A stretch of DNA of 64,000 nt from positions 7,753,001-7,817,000 of the forward strand of contig NZ_CP059732.1 of NCBI RefSeq assembly GCF_014117325.1, given 5' to 3'. The notes under the pieces are model-generated. The model saw only the letters and a program-made list of their open reading frames with translations. It had not been told where the DNA came from and did not search any database. The position numbers and the translations under genes are program-made. How positions within the stretch are numbered: position 1 is the stretch's first letter; each line of letters begins with the position of its first letter. Source of the stretch: Spirosoma foliorum (lineage in GTDB: Bacteria > Bacteroidota > Bacteroidia > Cytophagales > Spirosomataceae). Below are positions 17,451-24,625 of this stretch, piece by piece.

Positions 17451-17522
17451 GCTCTCGTAGTTCAATGGATAGAATTATGGTTTCCGGTACCATCGATAGG
17501 GGTTCGAATCCCTTCGAGAGCA
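17451..17522 (+). tRNA. tRNA-Arg (anticodon CCG)
   Basis: Acceptor stem GCTCTCG/CGAGAGC, a D-arm GTTC/GAAT, anticodon stem ATGGT/ACCAT with 7-nt loop TTCCGGT (anticodon CCG, reading CGG) and a T-arm with GGTTCGAATCC. CCA is not encoded. Its 3' end is followed at once by a strong terminator and the AT-rich HerA island, and the 3' end plus terminator recur at the far end of that island. Confidence 0.95.
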
Positions 17523-17579
17523 CTTAGAAAAGCTAAAAAGCCGCTTAAACAGATCGTTTAAGCGGCTTTTTTTACTTTT
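17510..17579 (+). repeat. Left copy of the tRNA-3'-end/terminator direct repeat (attL-like)
   Basis: From CCCTTCGAGAGCACTT (end of tRNA-Arg) through the terminator to ACTTTT, this about 70-nt stretch matches 20961-21029 with only a handful of differences. A tRNA 3' end duplicated across an AT-rich insert is the classic footprint of site-specific integration. Confidence 0.65.
17535..17573 (+). terminator. Terminator of tRNA-Arg
   Basis: A perfect 16-bp stem (AAAAAGCCGCTTAAAC with GTTTAAGCGGCTTTTT) closes loop AGATC and is followed by T residues. Outside it CACTTAGAAAAG and CTTTTCTAAGTG extend the dyad back into the tRNA 3' end. Confidence 0.9.
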
Positions 17580-17707
17580 CTAAGTGCTCTCGACATTTGA
17601 CTGTGATACGCAATTGGAAGAAATTAACAGAATACACTTTATCAAACAATCTAACTAAATTTCCCTCTTTAATAAAGAATGAGAGAGTATAAATAAATAT
17701 ACTACAG

Positions 17708-19450
17708 CTAAACAGCCTTGGTTACTTTATTTATAAGAGTGTCAAAATAAATAGCCATCCAATCTTTTCTCCATTCTGTTCTAAATTCAATATCATCAGA
17801 AGCGGGCTTCTCTTCAAGCTCTTTGATTCTTACAATAGTTGGAATAGGAATGCTGTCTCCAATCAGTAAAGCTTCTTGACGTTCTAAAGTAGGTAGAGAG
17901 TCTGTAATTGTACTGATACTATCTGGTAATAATCTCTTAACATATTGTTGATCTGTAGGATTAGTCAGCCTCATCGCAACAAAATTACTACACTGCGAAA
18001 ATATAGTCTCGGAAATTTCCGAAGGTCTTTGGCTAACAATCATCAGAGACAATCCATATTTTCTGCCTTCTTTTGCAATTCTTTCGATAGATTTCTTTAC
18101 TGCGCTATATTTAACGCCCTTACTCTGAGGAATATAATTATGCGCTTCTTCTAAAACTAATAAAAATGGAGCTTCTTGGCCATTTTGCTTTAAAGATTTG
18201 TAATAAAAGCAAAAGTCAAAAACAATTCTACTAATCAAAGAAACAACAAGCGATAATACCTCAAAAGGGATTCCACTTAAATCTATGATAGTTATATTCG
18301 AACGATCTTCATCACTGTATCCAATAAACTGTTTAATTATTTGAGAAAGGTCTTCTGTCTTAAATTTACTAGCATCTGCTTTTTCAGGCTTAAGTAAGAA
18401 CGATAACCTATCATCATTTAATTTCGTTTCTAACCTTGGAACAAATCTATCAAATTCACCAGCATAAGGGCCTGAATTAATTATACTTGGTTTTTTATCT
18501 TTAAATTTAATGTCCCCAAATAATTGATATTCTTCTGGAGTATCCTGAACCTTTTCTTCGACGGCAAGTTCGCCAGTTGAAGCGAATTTGGTAGCTATAT
18601 TTTGATTGCATAAGTATTTGTATACTTCTGATATACTAAAATATACTGAACTGTCATAATTTACCTTGTTTAAATTAGGGTTGTATTTCTTTTTATTTAG
18701 TGTTACAGCATGCTTAAATTGTGAAATTTGATTGTGAGAATTATTGTCATTGCTTTCAATAAACATTTCTTCTAGCTCCTCTGAATTCATAAGCCAGTAA
18801 GGTAACATTAAGCTATTAACATCTAGCTTTTTGCTTTTAGGAAAGGCAGGTGCATATTCACCATGAAGATCAAATAAAATTATATGCGCATTATTCAATA
18901 TGCCATTCGTAGCTTGAATATTACTTGGCTCAATTCCTTGCTGTAATATTTTAGCTACTGTTCCTGATTTTCCCGATCCTGTTGATCCTACTATAGCAAT
19001 ATGTTTACTAAAAAACTTATCCCCATCAACTGAAATATCTAAACTACCATTTTGGGCTAGAGTTGAAAAAATAAACCTTTTGTCTTCAGACACTCCATTA
19101 TATATTTTCTTCAAAACCTCAATACTGGCGATTTCTACGCTATTTGGTGGGATTGCAATTTGTTGACCACCTCTTTTAAAGTTACCTGCGTCATCTAAAA
19201 AACCTATTGGCTGAGCATCTAATATAAAAGTTGGGTTGTTAATGACTTCAGTAGATAGATTTGCTGAATTTGAATCTTTTATCTTATAGCTCTGAACTAA
19301 AGCAATTATAGATACGTTCGACTCATCTGAAATTTTCAAATAACTCCCTATTGTGAAATTATCTTGTTCTTTTTTAAATAAATCGGCGTCAAGCACCTCA
19401 ATTTGTATAAGATTTGGAGCTACGGTTAAAATCCTAAAATTCTCTTCCAT
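17708..19450 (-). CDS. HerA-like hexameric ATPase/helicase (DUF87), probable anti-phage defence
   Basis: 580 residues. An N-terminal beta-rich HAS-barrel-like region (about 1-110) is followed by the FtsK-HerA motor: Walker A GSTGSGKS (155-162), HerA hallmark DLHGEY (194-199), Walker B LLVLEEAHN (about 430-438), and RIAKEGRKYGLS with SQRPSE (arginine finger/sensor region). HerA motors form hexamers that translocate DNA. They pair with NurA in archaea and with DUF4297, SIR2 or other effectors in bacterial defence. The partner here lies 31 nt upstream in the same operon. Codon use is AT-rich, unlike the host genes, indicating transfer. Confidence 0.85.
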   Translation of the reverse strand: MEENFRILTVAPNLIQIEVLDADLFKKEQDNFTIGSYLKISDESNVSIIALVQSYKIKDSNSANLSTEVINNPTFILDAQPIGFLDDAGNFKRGGQQIAIPPNSVEIASIEVLKKIYNGVSEDKRFIFSTLAQNGSLDISVDGDKFFSKHIAIVGSTGSGKSGTVAKILQQGIEPSNIQATNGILNNAHIILFDLHGEYAPAFPKSKKLDVNSLMLPYWLMNSEELEEMFIESNDNNSHNQISQFKHAVTLNKKKYNPNLNKVNYDSSVYFSISEVYKYLCNQNIATKFASTGELAVEEKVQDTPEEYQLFGDIKFKDKKPSIINSGPYAGEFDRFVPRLETKLNDDRLSFLLKPEKADASKFKTEDLSQIIKQFIGYSDEDRSNITIIDLSGIPFEVLSLVVSLISRIVFDFCFYYKSLKQNGQEAPFLLVLEEAHNYIPQSKGVKYSAVKKSIERIAKEGRKYGLSLMIVSQRPSEISETIFSQCSNFVAMRLTNPTDQQYVKRLLPDSISTITDSLPTLERQEALLIGDSIPIPTIVRIKELEEKPASDDIEFRTEWRKDWMAIYFDTLINKVTKAV

Positions 19451-19481
19451 ATATTTAGTTTAAATAATATTAAATCCTTGA

Positions 19482-20714
19482 TCACTTATTGGACAATAAT
19501 TTGTATACATCCATCAAATTTTCACAGTACTTCACATCAAACCATTTTGAGTTTTCTAAGTTAGAGTGATAGAATTCCTCTTTTGAAAAATGAAATATTA
19601 CGTCAGGCTTATTTATTGTGGATATGTAACTTTTAAAGTTATCAAGCGAAATTAATTTTATTAAAAACGATGATTTTGTAATTTTGCTTCTACTATTGCT
19701 AATGTTTATGACTGGATCATCGTTGAATATTTTAACATTAAAACTAATATGCTCAAATCCATCATTGAAAATAATATTGCCTTTAATCAATTTAATTTTT
19801 ATTTCCAAAATTTCTTCTGTAGTTTGATCTAAAATTAACATTAATGGCTTTATATTTCTAAAAACTGAGCCTATATCGTAATATTTAAAAATAAGACTTT
19901 GAATAAATGTCATTAGAGGTAATTCCGGACAATTAGCATTTATAACATTGCGACCGATGATAATAGCTTTTGTATGTAATGGATTTAATGCGTCGGTTTC
20001 AGATATTTTATTTTTTGTAAGTTGTAAGTAGCTACCTTTAGACCTTAAACTAATATACCATTCATTAAATAGTTTACTTCTATTGTCAATGGATTTTAAG
20101 AATTCAATCCTAGTAATAATTCTAAGGCTGGGATCAGCTTTTACAGCTTTATCCATTATGATTCTTAATGCATTGTTATAATAATGTGAATCCGCAACGT
20201 ATGTTTTGCAATTAAAAATGTCACACAATTTATTTATTACTATATTTTGTTGATTGTTGAATTCCAGACCAAATCTAATTTTAAATTTAGTCAAAAATAA
20301 TTCTAGTTCTAAATCAGTCATACCATGCTCTGTGTAGTAACATCTACTGACTTTTTTTTCTTTGTATGTTAATATCTCTTTTAACTCATCTAATGAAATA
20401 ATCTTTTCAGAGTCTTGAATTTCATCAGTAAAATGTGCGTATAAGATATATCTTAGACTAATTTTGTCTACTTGTTCTCTAAAATGATCAAGCATTAGTT
20501 CAATAGGTTCCCTAACGGTTGAATTATTATACGTTGGCTTTGATAAGTATTTACATTGCATTGTTAGCTTATCAAATTCCGTATTAATATCTATATCTTC
20601 TATACCTTCTACGGTAATAAAGTCGCTGTCTTTCTCAAGTTCTAACAAACATTTTATTGAGGTATCAAATTGATAGTAATACCCTTTAATTGTTGCTACC
20701 GCAGACCTAATCAT
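19482..20714 (-). CDS. Predicted Cap4/DUF4297-like nuclease, partner of the HerA ATPase
   Basis: 410 residues from an ATG. The N-terminal 60 residues fit the Cap4/DUF4297 endonuclease pattern: G11YYYQ15 followed by a helix, VEGIEDIDI with E39-D40, and MQCKY with Q53-x-K55, a PD-(D/E)xK-type E/D...QxK site. The remaining about 340 residues are AT-rich coded, helical then beta-rich, and not recognisable by eye; they may bind HerA or sense infection. First gene of a two-gene operon. Published HerA-DUF4297 systems degrade DNA during phage infection; assignment here is from motif plus context and needs a profile search. Confidence 0.6.
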   Translation of the reverse strand: MIRSAVATIKGYYYQFDTSIKCLLELEKDSDFITVEGIEDIDINTEFDKLTMQCKYLSKPTYNNSTVREPIELMLDHFREQVDKISLRYILYAHFTDEIQDSEKIISLDELKEILTYKEKKVSRCYYTEHGMTDLELELFLTKFKIRFGLEFNNQQNIVINKLCDIFNCKTYVADSHYYNNALRIIMDKAVKADPSLRIITRIEFLKSIDNRSKLFNEWYISLRSKGSYLQLTKNKISETDALNPLHTKAIIIGRNVINANCPELPLMTFIQSLIFKYYDIGSVFRNIKPLMLILDQTTEEILEIKIKLIKGNIIFNDGFEHISFNVKIFNDDPVINISNSRSKITKSSFLIKLISLDNFKSYISTINKPDVIFHFSKEEFYHSNLENSKWFDVKYCENLMDVYKLLSNK

Positions 20715-20789
20715 TAGAAAATTATTATTGTCAATTTTGGTGGATAGACTTAAGATATTATAAAACTTCTAACATTCTTTGACGCGATT

Positions 20790-20872
20790 GTATATTCACA
20801 TCGTGAATAGCAATATTATAATTATACATTAATATATGATAATTGTAATATTGCTACTCACGATGTGAATAT
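20790..20872. repeat. Long palindrome upstream of the island operon
   Basis: A left arm beginning TATATTCACATCGTGAA pairs with a right arm ending TCACGATGTGAATATATA; the arms are about 38 bp with two mismatches and a short AT loop. Each arm holds the smaller dyad TTCAC-ATC-GTGAA. It lies about 75-160 nt upstream of the nuclease start, so it may be an operator pair, a cruciform or an element end. Confidence 0.7.
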
Positions 20873-20960
20873 ATACAAGACTTGTTATTAATGATACGAT
20901 TTTGATAAGATAAATGCCGATTATGCTTTAACTCGCTGATTATTATTGGTAATTTGTGCT

Positions 20961-21029
20961 CCCTTCGGGAGCACTTTCAAAAGTCAAAAAGCCGCTTAAA
21001 CAGATCGTTTAAGCGGCTTTTTGACTTTT
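20961..21029 (+). repeat. Right copy of the tRNA-3'-end/terminator direct repeat (attR-like)
   Basis: CCCTTCGGGAGCACTT followed by the same terminator stem-loop as after tRNA-Arg. Differences from the left copy are single substitutions near the tRNA end and in the spacer. Just upstream GTGCTCCC-TTC-GGGAGCAC is itself a perfect hairpin (20957-20975). Confidence 0.65.
20986..21022. terminator. Terminator, second copy, 3' of the outer-membrane barrel gene
   Basis: The stem AAAAAGCCGCTTAAAC/GTTTAAGCGGCTTTTT with loop AGATC is identical to the tRNA-Arg terminator, extended by AAAAGTC/GACTTTT. On the minus strand it would terminate the gene at 21080-21772. Confidence 0.85.
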
Positions 21030-21079
21030 AGTCTGAATATATAGTAGCTGTTTAAATGAACTCCCCAAAAACCAACAAC

Positions 21080-21772
21080 CTAGAATTTGTAGTCTACAAA
21101 TAAGGAGGCATTTCGATTTTTATAGCTGCTGACATAGAAAGGGAAATAGGTATCGCTCTGGGGCCGTATATCTCGTAAGCCTACTTCATAGGTAAACCCG
21201 ACAACAGTTTGGCCAAAATCGACACCAATTCCGGTTCCTATACCCAAATCGAGTCGCTGAAGACCGCGATTTCCAAATGTTTGCTCCTCAATAGTGCCAT
21301 GATCAATCATATCCCCATAGATGATGTCGCCCGTTAGTTTGGTTTTGCCGCCCAGGCCATAGGCCACATAGGGGCCTGCACTAAGCACAAGCTTTGTTCC
21401 TGGTGTTAGGGCTATTTTGTAGCCGAGATAAACCGGCGCTTGCAAGTACAATTGATTGCTTATAAGCTGGGCATCTTGCCCCGCTACCAATGCCCATCCT
21501 GGAAAGCCAATAGGCGCTTTGCCTTCTATTTTCGCTCCCTTCATGCTTAAGGAAAGGCCAGACTGTAAAAAGAAGTTTTTACTGAAATTGGCTGTGGCTG
21601 TCAAACCAATATTGAATCCAAATTTAGCGCTGGGCAGGTCGTTGTTTAAGGCCAAAGAGGATCGATTTAAGCCCGCTTTCAATCCGAATTCGAAGGGGCG
21701 ATTTTGAGCCGATAGCGTAAAGGCTGTAGTGAGTAATAACGTTGTGAATGTGAGTCCGAAAAAGTGTCTCAT
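21080..21772 (-). CDS. Porin-family outer-membrane beta-barrel protein
   Basis: 230 residues. Signal peptide with cleavage after about LSAQ (residues 1-22). Then alternating strands (FEFGLKAGLNRSSLAL, FGFNIGLTATANF, GIGVDFGQTVVGFTYEVGL) ending in the aromatic SLFVDYKF typical of outer-membrane barrels (OMP_b-brl_2 type, about 8-10 strands). Function unknown; members are usually small pores or structural barrels. Monocistronic, with the terminator copy at the island edge as its 3' end. Confidence 0.88.
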   Translation of the reverse strand: MRHFFGLTFTTLLLTTAFTLSAQNRPFEFGLKAGLNRSSLALNNDLPSAKFGFNIGLTATANFSKNFFLQSGLSLSMKGAKIEGKAPIGFPGWALVAGQDAQLISNQLYLQAPVYLGYKIALTPGTKLVLSAGPYVAYGLGGKTKLTGDIIYGDMIDHGTIEEQTFGNRGLQRLDLGIGTGIGVDFGQTVVGFTYEVGLRDIRPQSDTYFPFYVSSYKNRNASLFVDYKF

Positions 21773-22150
21773 GCCTGTTCAGTTAACTTATTAGATAAGG
21801 GTGCTATCCTGAAGAGCTGAAAAATTAGAGAAGCGTTGGAATGAGTTGGAATTTCTTTTTTGGTTAGACAAGCTGGTTTATTTTCCCTGACAATACCGCG
21901 ATTGGGTAGGTCTGTGCCGCCATATTGGGGCGAATCGTTTACCAGAGCTAGTGCGTGCACCTCATGGCTGATGACCAGATAAGCCCAGAATTGCTTCGCT
22001 TCACTAAAAGCACTCAAACTCAATAGTATACACTAAATAGAAGTATGTGTAATCTTGCTATTTTTTTGTATCTGGGAGGTTACATAAATCTGCCCAAGCC
22101 TGGTTATTTTTAAAAATATTAATTATCTTGCAGACAGGGTGCCCGGAAAT

Positions 22151-22183
22151 AAAAACGCCGGACTCATCATGGTTCCGGCGTTT
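22151..22183 (-). terminator. Terminator-like hairpin
   Basis: ACGCCGGA (22155-22162) pairs with TCCGGCGT (22174-22181); on the minus strand it is followed by TTTTTATTT. No gene that it would terminate is evident. Confidence 0.55.
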
Positions 22184-22303
22184 CCGCATTCATTTCTTAA
22201 CTTAAACGCTTTTGAGCGTCGAATTAATGACGCATTCTCTACGACAATGTTGCACCAAGTAGCCACTGTTTTATAAGTGGTCAAATACGTGTACAAGTGG
22301 TCA

Positions 22304-22341
22304 ATAAAAAAAGCCGGGATTGATGGTCCTGGCTTTTTTAT
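22304..22341. terminator. Terminator-like hairpin
   Basis: AAAAAAGCCGGGA and TCCTGGCTTTTTT pair with one G-T around a 7-nt loop and a T run on both sides. Confidence 0.65.
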
Positions 22342-22362
22342 GTCCGTGCTAGAAAGGGGTAC

Positions 22363-22389
22363 AATTGTTCAAACTAGAATTGAACAATT
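22363..22389. promoter_or_regulatory. Dyad AATTGTTCAA-N7-TTGAACAATT
   Basis: A perfect 10-bp inverted repeat 215 nt upstream of the fadD start. An operator for a dimeric regulator is possible; no regulator gene is adjacent. Confidence 0.4.
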
Positions 22390-22574
22390 TCCTTAGTTTT
22401 GTTGTACAGATCGATGATTGTTGGCAATAATTCGATTGGTTCATTCGCTATTAGTATGGTAATAAATGCCGATAAGCCTTATTTGCTGTTGGGGATTGTA
22501 AATTCGATTCCGCCGATAGTGATACCAAACGAACCGATTACCAATTGCCCGTCTACCTAAGCACTAAAGCGAAG

Positions 22575-22582
22575 TACATTTG
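22575..22582 (+). promoter_or_regulatory. Possible -7 box of fadD
   Basis: TACATTTG matches TAnnTTTG exactly, 21 nt before the ATG. A TTG lies at 22546-22548, but the spacing (26 nt) is longer than usual. Confidence 0.4.
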
Positions 22583-22603
22583 CTTTCAAACCAGCATCTC
22601 TAC

Positions 22604-24307
22604 ATGAATACGGATTCAACACTAGACCTATACCCCTGGCGACGCTTTTACCCTAAAGGCGTACCTTATGAAATTAACCCAGATGCTTATACGTCACTAG
22701 GGGCACTTTTGGAGGAAGGATGTCATCGGTTTGCCGATCGCCCTGCTTATGCCTGCCTGGGCAAGCAGATTACATTTGGCGAATTAGATAAGCTATCAGC
22801 TCAGTTTGCCTCATTTTTGCAAAATGACTTAGGTCTCCAAAAGGGCGATCGACTGGCTATTCAGATGCCAAACACCTTGCAATATCCAGTGGCTATGTTT
22901 GGAGCCTTGCGGGCAGGTTTGGCGGTGGTCAATACCAATCCGCTGTATACCCCCCGCGAAATGCAGCACCAGTTCAAAGATTCGGGGGCAAAGGCGATTG
23001 TGATTCTGGCCAATTTTGCCAGCCATCTGGAAAAAATCATTGATCGAACCGACATTAAGCATGTAGTGATCACGCAGCTTGGCGATTTATTGGGCTTCCC
23101 TAAAAAGCAAATCGTTAATGCTGTGGTGAAGTATGTTAAGAAACTGGTGCCAGCCTACAGCCTTCCCGACGCCATTTCGTTCAATGATGCCCTAAGCCGG
23201 GGAAGCACACAGCCACTAAAACCTGTGGCGGTTCAGAATACCGATCTGGCTTTCGTTCAGTATACGGGGGGCACAACAGGTGTATCGAAAGGAGCCATGC
23301 TGACCCATCGGAATATCATTGCGAACGTGGAGGGGCAACACTGCTGGATGAAACCCGCAGGCGTAGCGGATGGCGAAGGTATTTATGTGGCGGCTCTTCC
23401 GCTTTACCACGTTTATGCCCTAACGACCAATGCATTGGCGGCTTTGAAGAGTGGATCCATGAACCTGCTCATTACAAACCCCCGCGACATGAATGCGTTT
23501 ATCGATGACTTGAAGAAGTACAAATTCACCGCATTTACAGGGGTTAATACGCTTTATAATGGTTTGCTAAATCATCCGCGTATTGGTGAGGTTGATTTTA
23601 GTCATTTAAAAGTCACCTCGGCGGGGGGAATGGCCCTTCAAACCGCCGTGGCCGAGCGCTGGACTAAGCTCACGGGTAATACGCCTTGCGAGGGCTATGG
23701 CCTTACCGAGACATCGCCCGTTCTGTCATCCAATCCTATTGATGGCACGGTTCGAGTCGGAACGATCGGTATTCCCTGGCCTAGTACAGAAATGAAACTG
23801 ATTCGCGAAGATGGTACCGATGCTCCCATTGGCGAACCCGGTGAAATTGTGGCTCGTGGTCCTCAGGTTTTTAAAGGTTACTATAACCGCCCGGAGGAAA
23901 CGGCTCAAGCTATGCTAGGCGACTGGTTTAAAACGGGTGATATTGGCATGATGAACGAGGATGGGTTCTTTAAGATCGTTGACCGGAAGAAGGACATGAT
24001 TCTGGTATCGGGCTTCAATGTGTATCCGAACGAGATCGAAGACGTTGTATCGCAGTGCCCAGGGGTGATGGAAGTTGCCTGCATTGGTATCCCCGACGAA
24101 AAATCGACGGAAGTCGTTAAAATCTTCGTGGTCAAGAAAGATCCGAATCTTACTGTCGATACCATCAAAGAATTTTGCCGGGAGAATCTCACCCCCTACA
24201 AAGTGCCTCGCGTAATCGAATTCCGTGACGAACTCCCTAAGTCGAACGTGGGGAAAATCCTGCGCAGGCCCCTGCGAGACGAAGAATTAGCGAAGCTGAA
24301 AAAGTAA
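22604..24307 (+). CDS. fadD: Long-chain-fatty-acid--CoA ligase
   Basis: 567 residues from the ATG at 22604 (MNTDSTLDLYPWRRFY); a TTG frame extends 8 codons upstream. The adenylate-forming motifs are complete: YTGGTTGVSKGAMLTHRN (P-loop), EGYGLTETSP, WFKTGDIG and VDRKKDMILVSGFNVYPNEIE with C-terminal PKSNVGKILRR, whose Lys is catalytic. Length and motifs match FadD. It activates fatty acids to acyl-CoA at the inner membrane for beta-oxidation or lipid synthesis. Single gene; a long perfect palindrome follows. Confidence 0.94.
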   Translation: MNTDSTLDLYPWRRFYPKGVPYEINPDAYTSLGALLEEGCHRFADRPAYACLGKQITFGELDKLSAQFASFLQNDLGLQKGDRLAIQMPNTLQYPVAMFGALRAGLAVVNTNPLYTPREMQHQFKDSGAKAIVILANFASHLEKIIDRTDIKHVVITQLGDLLGFPKKQIVNAVVKYVKKLVPAYSLPDAISFNDALSRGSTQPLKPVAVQNTDLAFVQYTGGTTGVSKGAMLTHRNIIANVEGQHCWMKPAGVADGEGIYVAALPLYHVYALTTNALAALKSGSMNLLITNPRDMNAFIDDLKKYKFTAFTGVNTLYNGLLNHPRIGEVDFSHLKVTSAGGMALQTAVAERWTKLTGNTPCEGYGLTETSPVLSSNPIDGTVRVGTIGIPWPSTEMKLIREDGTDAPIGEPGEIVARGPQVFKGYYNRPEETAQAMLGDWFKTGDIGMMNEDGFFKIVDRKKDMILVSGFNVYPNEIEDVVSQCPGVMEVACIGIPDEKSTEVVKIFVVKKDPNLTVDTIKEFCRENLTPYKVPRVIEFRDELPKSNVGKILRRPLRDEELAKLKK

Positions 24308-24346
24308 GGAGTATTGATCCTGTTTATCCAGTCAAAAGATGGTGTG

Positions 24347-24430
24347 TTTTTGTCATTCCGACGCCAGGAGGAATCTTAAAGTTGACTATAGTGGACTTTG
24401 AGATTCCTCCTGGCGTCGGAATGACAAAAA
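24347..24430. repeat. Perfect 30-bp palindrome P4 (REP-like, GTCATTCCGACG...GGAGGAATCT)
   Basis: Arms 24347-24376 and 24401-24430 are perfectly complementary with a 24-nt loop. The sequence GTCATTCCGACGCC then AGGAGGAATCT resembles a palindromic repeat I associate with many Bacteroidota genomes. Flanking T and A runs let it end both fadD and the converging DsbA-like gene. Confidence 0.8.
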
Positions 24431-24625
24431 ACTAGTTAATCAAAGCCATTATTAGAAAGTTTAAACAAACTCATTGTCAATAGAAATAGGTCAGAAGATT
24501 ATCACTAGTATACCTTTTGTTTACTGTAATTGTTACGAAACAAGAATGGTATACCGTTCAATGTCGATGATTTTCCTTCTTGACCTGATTAAACAAAGCT
24601 ACGTATGGCTTACTTGTTCATAAAA

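Larger units (their letters stand above)
17510..21029. mobile_element. Small AT-rich genomic island downstream of tRNA-Arg (defence cassette)
   Basis: About 3.5 kb bounded by direct repeats of the tRNA 3' end and terminator. Inside are only two co-directional genes, a Cap4/DUF4297-like nuclease and a HerA-like ATPase, and a long palindrome. Base composition is visibly far lower in GC than either flank. No integrase or transposase is inside, so it would be a non-autonomous or decayed insertion. Confidence 0.65.
21773..22603. other. Intergenic region upstream of fadD with hairpins and short repeats
   Basis: Over 800 nt without a convincing gene. It holds two intrinsic-terminator-like hairpins (22151-22183 and 22304-22341), two copies of AAGTGGTCAA 20 nt apart (22275 and 22295), an AATTGTTCAA/TTGAACAATT dyad and a TAnnTTTG box. 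A minus-strand frame at 21769-22023 was judged doubtful. Confidence 0.5.

Noticed and set aside
17708..20714. HerA-NurA type DNA-repair pair
   Set aside because: The partner has no NurA-like RNase H motifs, and composition and tRNA-adjacent position favour a defence island. Not fully excluded without a profile search.
20957..20975. Possible second tRNA at the right island border
   Set aside because: Only the last 16 or so tRNA-like bases are present (GTGCTCCC-TTC-GGGAGCAC); no D-arm, anticodon arm or T-arm can be drawn upstream.
21769..22023. 84-codon minus-strand frame overlapping the start of the barrel gene
   Set aside because: It starts with TTG, has no domain or signal and lies in a region with hairpins. 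It could be a gene remnant but there is no support for a real protein.
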